64,000 nucleotides of DNA from Epiperipatus broadwayi (taxonomy: Eukaryota; Onychophora; Udeonychophora; Euonychophora; Peripatidae): the NCBI GenBank assembly GCA_028023455.1, contig JAQFVV010012418.1:6813244-6877243 (forward strand), given 5' to 3'. The notes beneath the pieces were generated by a model, which searched no databases, had not been told where the DNA came from, and saw nothing but the letters and a program-made list of their open reading frames with translations. A program made the position numbers and the translations under genes. This document shows positions 34,384-46,649 of this stretch, piece by piece; the first letter of the stretch is position 1; every line of letters starts with the position of its first letter.

Positions 34384-34450
34384 AGATAATAGCCGATCAC
34401 CTGATATCTTTGCCAGTCTGAAAATTGACAGAAGAAAAATATCTAAATAA
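34384..34450 (+). other. Candidate terminal exon, unidentified
   Basis: A good acceptor (ttattttttctgtcttcag, ending 34383) precedes an open frame reading DNSRSPDIFASLKIDRRKIS then Lys and a TAA stop at 34448-34450. An AATAAA signal follows at 34455-34460. The arrangement of acceptor, short hydrophilic C-terminus, stop and polyadenylation signal is what a last exon looks like. However, no upstream plus-strand exon was found and AATAAA is common in such AT-rich DNA. Confidence 0.25.
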
Positions 34451-34854
34451 TAATAATAAAGATCACATGACAGGAAGCAAACCCTGCTTGATTGGAAAAA
34501 TTAAATTATACTGGGGAGATCGTTAAAAGATGAACAATGTTCACAATATTGATGGAAAAAGAAATTTGATAGTGAAAGAAGAAAAAACTAAGAAAATCAA
34601 AATAATTAAATATTGGAATCGCAAATATTTTATTTTTGACTTTTTTTAAAAAATAAATTTATTAATAGCAAAATAAAGAATGCATTTACAATAATTTTAC
34701 TATTATTATTTCACTTCTTTAAAAAAATTCAAAATGTAAATTTCTTTTTAAATATTTAATTTTAAAAATTAATTTTAATATAATACTAAAATGCATTAAA
34801 TATTTGGCATAAGTGCATAATTAAAGGAAATATAATGATTACATAAGACAGGAA

Positions 34855-35125
34855 CATAATGAATGAAATTAATCCTGTAATTAAATTTGGATGAAGTGTT
34901 TTTGATAGAGATAACTTAATAGAAAACGGAAATGAAAAGATTTTTAGTAAATATGTTTTACCAAATCTTGCATATGAGTCTGATAGTAGGACACGTAACA
35001 CTTAAAAAAAAAGTATTACAGAAGTGCATATTACAACACTCAATGGAATGTAGGAAGACATGTGTTGGAAGTAGCAACAAAAAACTAAAATGGATCTGAG
35101 CTGAATATACTGGATGCATATTTAA
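34855..35125 (+). pseudogene. RTE-like LINE fragment (RT C-terminal part)
   Basis: Broken plus-strand coding: NEINPVIKFG, SVFDRDNLIENGNEKIFSK, YVLPNLAYESDS, then ECRKTCVG and KLKWIxAEYTG. This follows the order of RTE polyprotein tails ('EINRRI..GW.AFGR...', 'VLP.L.YG.ETW', 'ML.I', 'RLKW.WAGH'). It is truncated at both ends, with stops where Trp codons are expected. Confidence 0.65.
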
Positions 35126-36919
35126 AAAAAACAACATAACAAATGGAATTTTTTTAAATCCCTTTTTTTTTTTTTGGTAGATCTAATTAATAAAGTTAGC
35201 TTAATTGGATTTTTTAAACATTGTTTGAGTATCATAGCAGATTTATCTTTATATATGGACAATGCATTTATATACTTTTGTAATTGAATTTAATAGCCTC
35301 TAACTTATGTAATTGTGGCCAATACAAATTGCGAACTACATAATTGATGAACATTCCATTTACACATACAATAGAAGAACTTGATAAAACCAATACATAA
35401 TCTATTTCCTGGACGGAATTTTCTTTATAATGCTTGAAGAGGTCACTTTTTTTTAGAAATACTATATTTTAAGTAGTTTAAGCATAATCTAGAGTGGCCA
35501 GCAAATAAAAATATTCTATAGTTGATTTTACCCGTAATGCATACTAACAACATACTTTTTAGAAAAATAATAATTTATGATTTTGATTCAGTACCAAATT
35601 TTGCTTACAAACTGCAATCTAGACCTTTAAAATCGCAGAGCTTTTTAAACTCATTTAATAACTTTCTACTCCTAGTTTTTTCAATACAATCTCTGGTTTT
35701 ATATTTTAGTACAACTGAAATTTGGAAGCCCCAAAATATAATTTTAACAAACCAGTACACAAGGATTTTTTTATTATTAAATTTGCATCTATTACACAAT
35801 TGCTAAGTATTTAGAGAAAATTATCAAAATGAACAAGATAAATTTTTAAGTAGGGTTTTGTAATTATATTTGGTCTAAAATGACATAAACCTGATATTGC
35901 TTGCAATAAAAAATGGGATACTACTATTTTTAGATCTGGAGAAGAGGGTACATATTGATAATGAAATTTTTGAAAGTTATTGCTGTAATATTAATACATA
36001 TTTTGCAGCATTCTGTTTATAATTTACATTAAAAATATAAACGTTTACCTCCAAATTTTTGTAGAAATTTTCTATTACAGTTTTATGCAAGCACAATGCC
36101 AAACTGACTGATTATTGAATTAATAGTTCCGAATTTAAACTCAACATATAACTTCTGTTGCTTGGAGATCAAATAATCATTTAAAGGATTAAAATTAAAT
36201 ATCAGATCCAAATCAAAATTTATAAGAATATTATACAATATAAAATTACAGATTATAGTAAATTATACCATACAATACTAAATCATCCACGCACTTTACA
36301 TTTTGTATTTGATTTATTTTCTCCAAAGTAATGTGAATTTCATAAGATCAGATTGTTATTAAAACCTATTATAATACAAAATTGAAAAAGATAAAATGTT
36401 TTAGTGGCAATATAAACTTTTCCAGACAAATAAAAAATGAGGTGCTACAGAAAAGAGTTTGAGACCCTATCATTTATCTTTGAGATCTTAAAAGAACTGA
36501 GCAAGGCAAATTACTGATAACCTCTCCAAACATTATTGCCATTGCTATTGCTATTACCATTGATTATTTAAATAATAAATGAACATGAAGGAGCTGCACA
36601 CCAACATATATCAGCCAGCATGATGAGTTTATTGTTTTTTAACCTCTGAGTTTAAGATCAAGAAACACCAAAGTCTATCTTCTGATATGTCTGATAGTTC
36701 TTAACTGAAATATCAGTTATGTTTTCTTGAAAGCAAGATGAATATTTATGTGAAGAACCTCTTCTTTTTTCAAATAGATATTTATAATCATGACAAACAA
36801 AACTAAATTATGGCCCGTATATCCAGGAGTTTATAAAGTTTCGAATCAAGGCAATGAATGATGTCATCTGAAGTCAGAAGATGCTAAGAATCCTGATTGC
36901 AGATTCAAACTGTCATTTG
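35126..36919. other. No supported gene; possible RTE 5' region near the end
   Basis: Mostly AT-rich without signal. From about 36420 the composition becomes more balanced and continuous with the RTE copy that starts near 36920, so 36420-36920 may be its 5' untranslated or N-terminal part. I could not confirm this from coding motifs. Confidence 0.4.
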
Positions 36920-39475
36920 ATGATGAACATCTATTTAAATATCTATAACTGCAGATCACTTTCAAATGAATGAAGGAAAAACTTGCATAAATTGAAAGAT
37001 ATGTCTAACATTAAATAGAACATTACTGGACTTTGTGAAGTTAAAAAAAAAAGATGAAGAGATAACTTACAAAGACACAAATATAGAAAGCATAATTGGA
37101 ATAGGATTTATTATAAATTAAAAGTAAAAAAACAATATTGTGGAAATTGATAGTATACTACAGTGATAGGATTAGTTATTCAACTTAATGGAAAATACCA
37201 AATGCAGATTAGTCAGGTTTATGTCCATTCTGTGATGAAGAAATTGAGAATTTGTATATGGATGTACAAAATGCTTTTAATAAAACCAAACATTTGAAAT
37301 TTGGCATGGGAAACTTTAATGCTAGAATTGATAAATAATTGAAAAATAAAAATGCTGTCACAAAATTAGATTGTAATGATAGAAATGAGAAAGGATACAG
37401 ACTTGTAGAGTTTACAATATCAGCTGTATAAGATGGAGTGGATAGATATAAGGAGTTTGAAAGTCTGAATTCAAATCCCTTCTAATTAGAAAAGAAAAAC
37501 TATATTATATATATTTTAAAAATGCTAAATGGAAACAGACATGAAAGCATCTAAATGAAGGTATAACAGAATTGGACTATATTTTGACTAACAGAAAATG
37601 TGTACTTTAAAACTGTAATGTTCTCAATAGATCCAATACAGGAAATAATAATCAAATATTGAGATGTAAAATACATATTAATGAAAAATTAGATGAAAAG
37701 TATTAAAAATATAGTATTAACAGTTGATATTCCTAATGCAATGCAATGAATTTAAATTAAAAGTTGTAAGTTATTTTAAGTATTAAAAGATTTTGAAGAT
37801 TAAAATATTTTGAAGGTGATTTACATTTGAATTTTAATCAATAAGATAACTGATACATTATAAGAACAGCAATAAAGATAGCTGGTATAAAAAAAAAAAC
37901 CAATTTCCTATAAATTTTTTAAGAAGCAAGATAATTCATATATATATAAATGTTCATTAAGAAGAATTAAATGTGTTGAATATTTAGAATTTTGTAGAAT
38001 GGTTCATAAAAGAGTTAATAATGATATAAGAAAATATAATTGTGAATTGGCAAAAAAAAAAGTTATAGAAGAAAATTATCAAAGGTTATATAGAACACCA
38101 TAAAAAAAAGAATTATTACAAAAAAAATGATATCGTAAAATGTATAAGGAGTTCTATAAAGAATTATATAGTAATAAACAACAAGAAAATAAAGTATTTC
38201 CTAAAGTTGCAATATCTTCTAAATTGTTAGGCATTACATGCATTTAAATCTAATAAAAAATAATAAAAAACTCCAGAAAATGATAGAATTATTGTCGATA
38301 TCTTAAAAAAAGCAGATGAAGAAACAGAAATAGTGTTGGCAAAGTTACATTCCAAAAGTCTAAATGATGAAGATGTATTAGATGATTGGAAAAATGCAAT
38401 AATAATATTGATAAACAAAAATAGAAAAGAATATGTTTACCAATCTATATAAATCTTTACTAAGATAATTACAGTTCATCTACAGGAACCTTTGGATTTT
38501 AATCAACCAAAAGAATTAGATGGATTAACAGTGGATCATCAAAATGCAAAACTAATGATTACTTTATATGGCGATATTCAAAAGATTAACATTGAGAAAG
38601 ATATACAACAATGCAAAATGTTTTATAGCAGATTTACAAAAAATATTTTCTGGATTAAAATTAAAAGATAAGGGAATAACAGTACAGAAAGATTATTTAA
38701 GTCATCTAGATTTTACAGATAATATAGCAGTTTTTGTAAATAATGTGTCAGGGCTTCAGGAAATGTTGCAAGAATTGTCAGATGAAAATAAAAAAAGTAG
38801 GATTAAGAATAAAAGCTAAAAATCCAAAATAATGTTCAATAGATTTTTGGAAGAAAAAAAATAAGAATTGATAATCGTGAATTAAAAGTTAACAACTACA
38901 AATCCCTTAGTCAGATTATTAACACAGATAAAAACATAATGGATATAATTAATTATAGAATTAAACTTGGATAGAATGCTTTTGGTAGAAATGGTTTAAT
39001 ATTTAAAGGAAATATGTTTGGTGTATGAAATGTGAGATTTTTAATATAGCTGTTTTACCCATTCTTACTTAAGGACGGAGACATGAATACTTAATAAAAA
39101 GCAATACAAAGACTTCAGATCACTGAATGCAGTATGGAGGAATGCATGTTAGGAATAACAAGAAAACATTGCAAACAAAATATGTGGGTGATAGACTAAA
39201 CAGATATTAGTGATACCATTTAAAACAAATAAGACTAAAATGTAGCTGAATTAGACATATTGCTAGAAGAGATAATAGATGAATAGTTAATGTTTTAAAT
39301 TGAATCCCAGGAGATTGTAACAGACCTAAAAAGACACCACATGAGAGATTGTTGGATGAAATAAAGAAGCTTGCTTATGAATAGTGGAGGAGAGAAGCTA
39401 GGGACCAGAATAACTAGATTAAACATGGGAGAGATCTTCATCCTGCAAGAGATTGACAATTATTAAAAATGTTGA
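36920..39475 (+). pseudogene. Long, decayed RTE-like LINE copy (endonuclease to 3' end)
   Basis: RTE elements encode an AP-type endonuclease followed by a reverse transcriptase. In order this copy shows: endonuclease pieces FGMGNFNARID (about 37300-37332), DRNEKGYRLVEFT (37380-37413) and ELDYILTNRKC (37570-37602); the inter-domain segment; the RT thumb-side peptide DILKKADEE-like with LDDWKNAI (about 38305-38405); palm C motif region SHLDFTDNIAVF (38700-38735), where the usual xxDD is DN; then QEMLQELSDE, INYRIKLG (38950), EECMLGITRK (39140-39170), and the Arg-rich tail to about 39460. Many frameshifts and stops. A tRNA-like insert interrupts it near 37430-37490. It lies tail to tail with the copy at 40208-42530. 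Confidence 0.8.
37424..37490 (+). repeat. tRNA-like (SINE) fragment inside the RTE copy
   Basis: The segment tggatagatataaggagtt plus gaaagtctgaattcaaatcc interrupts the endonuclease frame. It matches the arms of the inverted pair at 60383-60554, including a B-box-like gaattcaaatcc. No clear target duplication was seen. Confidence 0.4.
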
Positions 39476-40207
39476 TAGTTTGATTATATACTCATAGAGA
39501 ATAACATAGGAGCCTCCATTCTTGATTTATAATCAAGGGGTATCACTTTATTGTAGACCTTACTGCCCCATTATTTCAATCTATTTTTAAGAAAAACCAT
39601 ATATATGATTTTCGTTGTATTATACTGATACTGACTATGAAGAGCATGATAATTTTAAGTTTGATCAGTATGCAGTATTATTATATGATTTCAATTTTGA
39701 TTTTGTGTTGTCTATTAATAATAGAAAAATTAATTATATAAAAGTTATATTAAAGAGTGAAATTTAGTAAAATTACTCATGCATCCTCTAATAAAACTAT
39801 TGCAAATAAAACATTAAATGTCATACAATAGATGATTTCCATATTGCAAATTATAAATTTTCAAGTCCAGGACTACTTTCTAAGAAACCTCTATCATTAA
39901 ATATGTTAGATATTTAAACATCACTAATTACAAATCAAAATTAGTTAAAAACTTATTTGATATAAAGCATACTTATATACCTTTTTTTATAACTAAAGGC
40001 ATTTTAATGCTTTGAGTTACATTGACGAATTGATTTTCAGAAAAAAATAAAGAATAATGATAGAAAAAAAAATTGTGATATTAAAATGAAAACTATAAAG
40101 AGAGAGATGTCAGTTATAACATTTGGTTTCAAATATTATACTAAGCAGCAGAGAAATGATTTACAAAAAAAACAAAAACAAATGCTTAATAGAAAAAGAA
40201 TTTTAAG
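39476..40207. other. Spacer between two convergent RTE copies
   Basis: About 730 bp of AT-rich DNA with no recognised gene. It separates two RTE 3' ends pointing at each other. Confidence 0.5.
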
Positions 40208-42530
40208 ATCATCATCATCATCAACCATTATCAATCCACTGCAGGATGAAGGCCTCTCCAAGTTCAATCCATCTTCTCCGATATTTAGCTTCTTTTCTCC
40301 ACATCACCCCTCCATCCATCTCACATGTGGTCTCTTTCTGGGTCTTTTGCAATCTCTTGAAATCCAGTTTAAAATTTCAATTGTCCATCTATTATCATCT
40401 CTTCTAGCAATATGTTCAGCCCAACTCCACTTCAATCTTTTAATTTTTGCAATGAGGTCAGTAACACCTGTTTGTTCTCTTACCCATACATTGCATTTTC
40501 AATCTCTTCTTGTTACTCCCAACATACATCTCTCCATACTTCTTTGAGTGGTCTGAAGTCTCTGTATTGCTCTTCTATTAAGTGTCCAAGTCTCAGATCC
40601 ATAAGTAAAAACTGGTAAAACACATTTGTTAAAAATCTTCCTTTTCAAACACATAGGCATATTTCCCTTTAGTATCAAGTTATTTCTACCAAAAGCACTC
40701 CAAGTTTAATTCTATTATTAATTTCCTCCATTATATTTCCATCTGTATTAATAATCTGACCAAGGTATTTGTAACTGTTAACTTCTTCTAATTCATCACA
40801 TCAATCTTTATTTTCATATTTTGAGCAAATTGATTAAACATTACTTTAGTCTTTCTAACATTTATCTTTAGTCCTACTTTCATCTGATAACTCCTGCAAC
40901 ATTTCCTGCAGCTCTGAAACATTATTTGAAAAAAACACATACATCATCTGTGAAATCTAAATGACTTAAATAATCTCCATTTACTTTCATTCCTTTAGTT
41001 TGTCATTTTAATCCACAAAATACTTCTTGCAGCACTGCTGTAAAAGGTTTTGGAGATATGGAGTCACCTTGTCTTATACCTTTCTCAATGTTGACTTTCC
41101 CAGTATCATTATGTAATCTAATTGTTGCTGTTGCATTTTTATAAATATTCTTTAAAATATAACATTATCCTGAATCTATACCTTGATGAGCCAATGCTTT
41201 AATCACTGAAGAAATGTTTATAGAATCAAATGCCTTTTCATAATCTATAAATCCAAAACATAATGACAACTAATATTCATTTGCCCTTTCTATAACTTCT
41301 CTCAATACCTGGATATGATACCACTTTTAAATCCAACTTGTTCTCTTGGTTGGTGGAAATCCAAGAGTTGTAATTATCTTGGTAAAATTTTTTATATAAA
41401 ACTGATAAAAGGCTGATGGGTCTGTAATTTCTAACATCTTCTTTATCACCTTTTTTAAATATTAATATTATTACTGCATTCTTCCAATCATCCAGTACAT
41501 CTTTATCATTTAGACATTTGGCATATAACTTTGCTAAAAAAATTTCTATTTCTTCACCTGCTTCTTTTAATATATCAATTATAATTCTATCATTACCTGG
41601 AACCTTTCCTTTCTTCATACATTTAATTGCATGTCTCACTTCTTCATTTAAAATTCTGGGCAATTCAGAAGATGTAATAGATATAGGAGGTACTTGTTCT
41701 TTATTATTATATAATTCTTGATAAAAATCTTCTACAAATTTCATGATGCCATCTCTCTTTTTAGTAATAATTCCATCTTTTTTCTTATTGCAGATATAAA
41801 TTTCCTACCAGTACCAAAATAATTTTACATTCTTGAGACTTTTATTTTCTTCTAGAGTTTTCCTTGCTAGTTCACAGTTATACTTTCTTATATCATGTTC
41901 AACTCTTTTTCGCACCATTTTACAAAATTCGAGATATTCAATTCTTTTTAATACATCATTTTTGTATATCTTCATATTCCTTCTTTTCTTCATAAATTCT
42001 CTAGTCTCAGTAGAAATTTTATTGGTCAATTGCTTCTTTTTTCTACCAGCTATCTTTGTTGCAGTTTTTAAGTGTATCAGTTATTTTCATATTAATTTCA
42101 TTCAAATCTGAATCATGTTCAAAATCTACTAATACTTGAAACCAATTTGTAAGTTCTAATTTAAATTCATTAGAATGTTTCTGAAGATTAGGAATATCAA
42201 CTGTAAATATAGTTTTTTCTTAATAATTTTTGTCTCTCTAGTTTTACATTAACACATATCTTACACCTTACTAATCGATGATCACTTCCTGTGTTAAATT
42301 TATTAAACACATTATAATCTTGAAATATGTATTTCCTGTTACTCAAAATATAATCCAATTCTGCTGTACCTTCATTTGGATGCTTCCATGTCCATTTCCT
42401 TTTAACATTTTTCTCAAAAAAAGAATTCATAATATAAAGTTTTTCTGCTAACTCCATAACCAAAAAATTACCATAACCAAAATTACCTACAGCACTTCCA
42501 ATATAAATCATAATAAAGTTTAGAAAGCAA
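40208..42530 (-). pseudogene. Long RTE-like LINE copy, minus strand
   Basis: Read from 42530 down, the endonuclease C-terminal half (42547-42197) has GNFGYGNFLVMELAEK, WTWKHPNEGTAELDYILSNR and GSDHRLVRCKI, where the SDH motif is the catalytic histidine region. A linker frame is open at 42029-41805. The RT begins at 41744-41277 with [38 protein letters not shown] and [15 protein letters not shown]. The palm C motif lies at 40954-40943 as F-T-D-D, so both catalytic Asp are kept. The C-terminal tail near 40560-40230 has the MLGVTRR-like, RLKWSWAEHIARR and RPRKRPHVRWM segments, and ends in a TGATGATGATGAT tail at 40208-40225. Frameshifts separate the blocks. This is the best preserved RTE copy here; the 5' end is truncated within the endonuclease. 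Confidence 0.85.
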
Positions 42531-42784
42531 GCATGTATGCAATACAAATTTGCTAATTTTTAGTTTTATTTTAAAAAAAATGTAAATGAAAATATTAAAA
42601 TATATAATGCTTTCCCTTTATGGCAGATAAAGTTCAAACAGAAAATTTATGGAAAAAATCGAAATAAAAAACAAAAAATAAAAATAAAATTATTTGTAAG
42701 TAAATGAAATTGAAAAATAAATAAATTAAAATTAAAGTTGAAAGACAATGAATTTAACATTTTAAATAAATGTGAGACAAAAAT

Positions 42785-44230
42785 TCAAGAAATGAGAAAT
42801 GAACCAAAAATAGGAAGTTTTGAGTAGAAAAAAAAAAGGTTATCAGTAAGAGAGCAATAATGGAAGTTAGGAAGAAGTTTAAAAGCAGAAAACTGAGAGA
42901 TATAGTAAATATAGCAATGAAAGTGATGGATGATATGGGTATTAAAAGTAGTAAATATATGCCGGTTCATTTTAATGGGCTTATGATAGGGCAAGTTAAT
43001 CTATATCTGAACATTGAAGAATTAATAGAATAAAATTGACTTAAAGGTAAAAGACAAAAATGTAGAATATTGGGGTGAACATAGAACTATAACAATGTTA
43101 AGAGTGATGTACAAATTATTTGCTTATATTATTAAAAATAGGATTGTATACTGAATGGAAATAATAGTTTTAAGAAAACCCCAAAATGGCTTTTGAAATG
43201 ATAGAAGATTAAAAGGTAATGTGTTTGTCTTGATCCAAGTAATAGTAATATTCTATAAATAGATTAACTACTTGTTAATAGCTTTTTTAGATACAGAAAA
43301 TATGTATGATAAAAGATAAAGAAATTATGGTAACGTCCAAGAAAAAAGACATCAGTAGAATTTGATTAGGGTTATCATAATGTATAATGCATGAGTAAGT
43401 GATATTTATCAATTAGACAGATTAAAATTAGAATTGAGATAAAAATGTTCTTTGTCTCCACTGTTATGCATTTAGAAAAATATGAGAATAAATTGCAACT
43501 GGCAGACATAGCCCATAGAGGTAGATTATGTTTTAAAATAATGTTTTTGCTGCTGATTGATACTATTTGTTTTCTTTTGCTGAGATTGAAAAACATATTA
43601 AGACTCTTTTAGACAAAAGTATAAAATTTAGAAAAGAGAATAATATATTTCATGACAGTTTATCAAAAATATGATTGGTAAAATATGAGATGAATGATAG
43701 GAGAATTGAATATTGAAACTGAAAATATACTTATTTTGAAATTGAAATAAAAAACAGAATAGAATACCTAAGTAAGTAGAAAAAAGTAATTGAAATAATA
43801 CTTTCAAAAAATATAAAATATATAAACTTTTTTGGGAAGGAATTGGAAAAAAAATTCAAATCTTTTATGGAAAAAACTCAAAGAGTAATTGAAAAATATA
43901 CACTTAGAGCAAATATCTAGATAGTGGCTGAAGCTGTTCGGAGAGAGAGAAATGTGTGAAGTTTCTATATGAGGGAGTAAGAATGAGTTATTGTTTTTTT
44001 GATAAACAGGTTAGTAAATATAAGCTGGAAGATAAAGAAGTAATGGATTAAGTTTGCTAGGTTATTTGGTAAATGGGATGAAGAAACCAAAAAAAAAAAA
44101 ATATTGGATTGGTCAAAAATGTGGGTTGGATATAAGAATAAATATAATTATAGTTTATAATCATGAAAAAAATATGGGAGAAATGTAAAATGTAAGAAGC
44201 TATTTGAAAGTAAAAACATACCAGGTCTGA
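42785..44230 (+). pseudogene. Second LINE family RT relic
   Basis: Plus-strand broken frames show a palm/finger sequence distinct from the RTE copies. RTITMLRVMYKLFAYIIKNR (from 43083) equals the conserved 'NYR.ITLL..LYKLFA.ILKNR' region. AFLDTENMYDK (about 43281-43313) equals palm motif A. KCSLSPLLC (43442-43468) equals the 'QGCSLSPLLF' motif B. Then comes a Leu-rich stretch where YADD should be. The catalytic Asp of motif A survives (FLD), while motif C is degraded. The flanking A/G-rich sequence up to about 44230 is probably its C-terminal part. Stops are frequent. Confidence 0.65.
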
Positions 44231-44255
44231 GAATATATATGCATGATAATGGTAA

Positions 44256-44755
44256 TAGAGTAGTTTAAATCCAAAGAGATATCTCATTATCTTTACTTAA
44301 ATCAATAGATATGTGATGATTGTGTTTATTAAATCCCTATCAAGTGCTATCTTATCCAACACCTCCAGACTAATTTCTGGCTATCATAAGTGAAGAACTT
44401 TTACTCCTGGAATTTATTTAAAGAGTAGTTTAAAACCAAAGAGATATCTCATTATCTTTACTTAAATTAATAGATATGTGATGATTGTGTTTATTAAATC
44501 CCTATCAAGTGCTATCTTATCCAACACCTCCAGACTAATTTCTGGCTATCATAAGTGAAGAACTTTTACTCCTGGAATTTATTTAAAGAGTAGTTTAAAA
44601 CCAAAGAGATATCTCATTATCTTTACTTAAATCAATAGATATGTGATGATTGTGTTTATTAAATCCCTATCAAGTGCTATCTTATCCAATATCTCCAGAC
44701 TAATTTCTGGCTATCACAAGTGAAGAGCTTTTTCTCCTGGAATTTCTTTACTCTG
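44256..44755. repeat. 165-bp tandem repeat, three copies
   Basis: Three head-to-tail units start at about 44256, 44421 and 44585. The word atgtgatgattgtgtttatt lies at 44311, 44476 and 44641, giving an exact 165-bp period. Copies 1 and 2 are nearly identical, and the third has diverged toward its end (tatctccagac, tcacaagtgaagagc). Read on the minus strand, the core gccagaaattagtctggag..tggataagatagcact matches the R1 block at 45195-45240, so the tandem array is built from R1-type sequence. Non-coding. Confidence 0.9.
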
Positions 44756-44954
44756 GGAACCATCTTTTATTTCTCTGCCTCACTATAAAACTTTTACCTA
44801 AATTGAAAAACATGTTAATGTTTTCGATATAAGGCAGTTTGTTTATTGGTTACTAAAACTTACAATACAGATAAAAAGTGGTGAGAAAAAAAAATGCTGC
44901 TAAAAAGCTTGATGTAAGCAGGGGTCGTGGAATATACTTTTGTTTTTATACCAA

Positions 44955-45300
44955 TCCTGGATAACGAATAAAGAGATCATCATAATATATAAATATGAAC
45001 TTGTTTTAGATTTATATAAGTAGGCAAACAAATTTGCTAGAATTGAAAACATTAACGTGTTTTTCAGTTTGGAATATTAATTTGATAATAAAATAAAAAA
45101 ATACAAGATGGCTGTTAAGAAAACATGTACTGAATCTAAAGATCCAAGCACATCGTTCGTAGATCAAAAAGCTCCTAACTAATAAAAGCCATAGTCTAGA
45201 AACTAGTCTGAGGTTACTGAATAGGATAGCACTGGATATCAATTTAATAAACACTACCATATTGCATTTATTGATTACCAAACCTTATAATAGGTGGGGG
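44955..45300 (+). repeat. R1 repeat copy, ending in a poly(G) run
   Basis: It contains ggataacgaataaagaga, attgaaaacattaacg, agatccaagcacatcg, ctagaaactagtctgagg and ttgattaccaaaccttata, in the same order as 18065-18430. It is followed at 45296-45308 by an uninterrupted G run, unusual in this AT-rich DNA. Confidence 0.55.
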
Positions 45301-45389
45301 GGGGGGGGAAATGGTGCGAAAAAAATAATTGGCTTCTGAAAAATTTCTAGTAAGAAGAGGTCATGCAATACCTTTTTGATTTTATTCCA

Positions 45390-45640
45390 ATCCTGATTAA
45401 GGAATAAAGATGACTATAGTTATTAAAAAAGTAAGGTTATCACAATATATAAATACTAAACTGCTTTCAAATCTCTATAACTATACACACAAATAGGCAG
45501 AAATTGAAAACAATTTCAAAAAAAAGATGCATTACATTCAAAAGATTCTGGTACATTGCTTCCAAGTCTAAAAGTTCCTTACTAATTAAATTCATAAGCT
45601 ACAAACTAGTAAAGGAAGATGATCAAAAACTAATGAAAGA
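45390..45640 (+). repeat. R1 repeat copy, truncated
   Basis: It opens with gattaaggaataaagatga, then attgaaaacaatttcaa, acattgcttccaagtct and ctacaaactagtaaaggaa. Lying directly behind the copy at 44955-45300, it makes a loose tandem of two R1 units. Confidence 0.5.
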
Positions 45641-45690
45641 AAAGGAATGTGTTGCTGAGAGTAGTTCATTGTTTAAAGCAAATTAGGATC

Positions 45691-46649
45691 TTTAGAATGA
45701 AGAAAAAATATACAAATAGAGTGACAAGATGAAAATATAAATGGGAAAATGGGAAACAATTATGGAATTTGTATTTTTAGAGAGATTTGATATTAAGTTA
45801 TAGGGAAACATGCAATGAGAACAAAGGTTGAAAAAAGAATAATTTGAGATCTACAATGGACTTTCAGATGAAAAATATCCAAGAAAAAATAAAGTAATAA
45901 AAATCACTAAAATTATATTGAAAAGATTGGGGCAAAAAGTGAAACAATTTAATATTGTATTGAAATAAAAAAACATTATGATGACAAACATTGTTAAAGA
46001 AAAATTGATTCTGGATAGAAGACACTTTTCTATCATATAACATATTAAATATATATATTATTTGATATATATATCGATTGAGGCATTAAGGCATCACATA
46101 GCAAACAATACACTGAATGTGTAACCTTGATAATGTGTGTGTGCATATATATTTAAACTTTAATGGATGAGGCATGAACACAGACAAATATTAATTATAT
46201 AATGTTTAGAATGACTTAAAATATTAATTGAGAAATAAATATTGTTTATTTAAAATAAATTACTTAAAATTAAATAAAAATGTTAAATGGATTTATTTAT
46301 TTTTTTATTTGGATGAAAAATCTAAATTTTTAATGTAATAAAGAAAGAAAACTATTTTTGCATAAACTAAGATGTTTTTTAAGAGTCATATAATTCTAAA
46401 AGTTCTTTTCAATACATGTGATTTTAGAAAGTTTTAATTAAGAAATTATTTTTGAACATATTTTTATATAAGATGAGAACAGCAATCACTATGTTATACT
46501 ATGTATATCTTCCTATGTATCAATTTTTGTACATTCCTATAATAATAAATGCTAATAAGAAATTGAAATTAAAGATTGGTGTTTTTTTATTTATTTAGCA
46601 GATTGATTTTTTTTTTGATAGCTTAACTATAAAAAAATAACCTGTTGAG
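45691..46649. other. AT-rich stretch, no supported feature
   Basis: No coding or repeat signal beyond short TA microsatellites near 46049-46075. Confidence 0.5.

Noticed and set aside
42785-42994. Minus-strand 69-codon frame rich in His, Ile and Tyr
   Set aside because: It is antisense to the LINE relic on the plus strand and has a chance composition.
44256-44755. CRISPR-like array
   Set aside because: Only three contiguous 165-bp units with no spacers, in a eukaryotic sequence. It is a simple tandem repeat.
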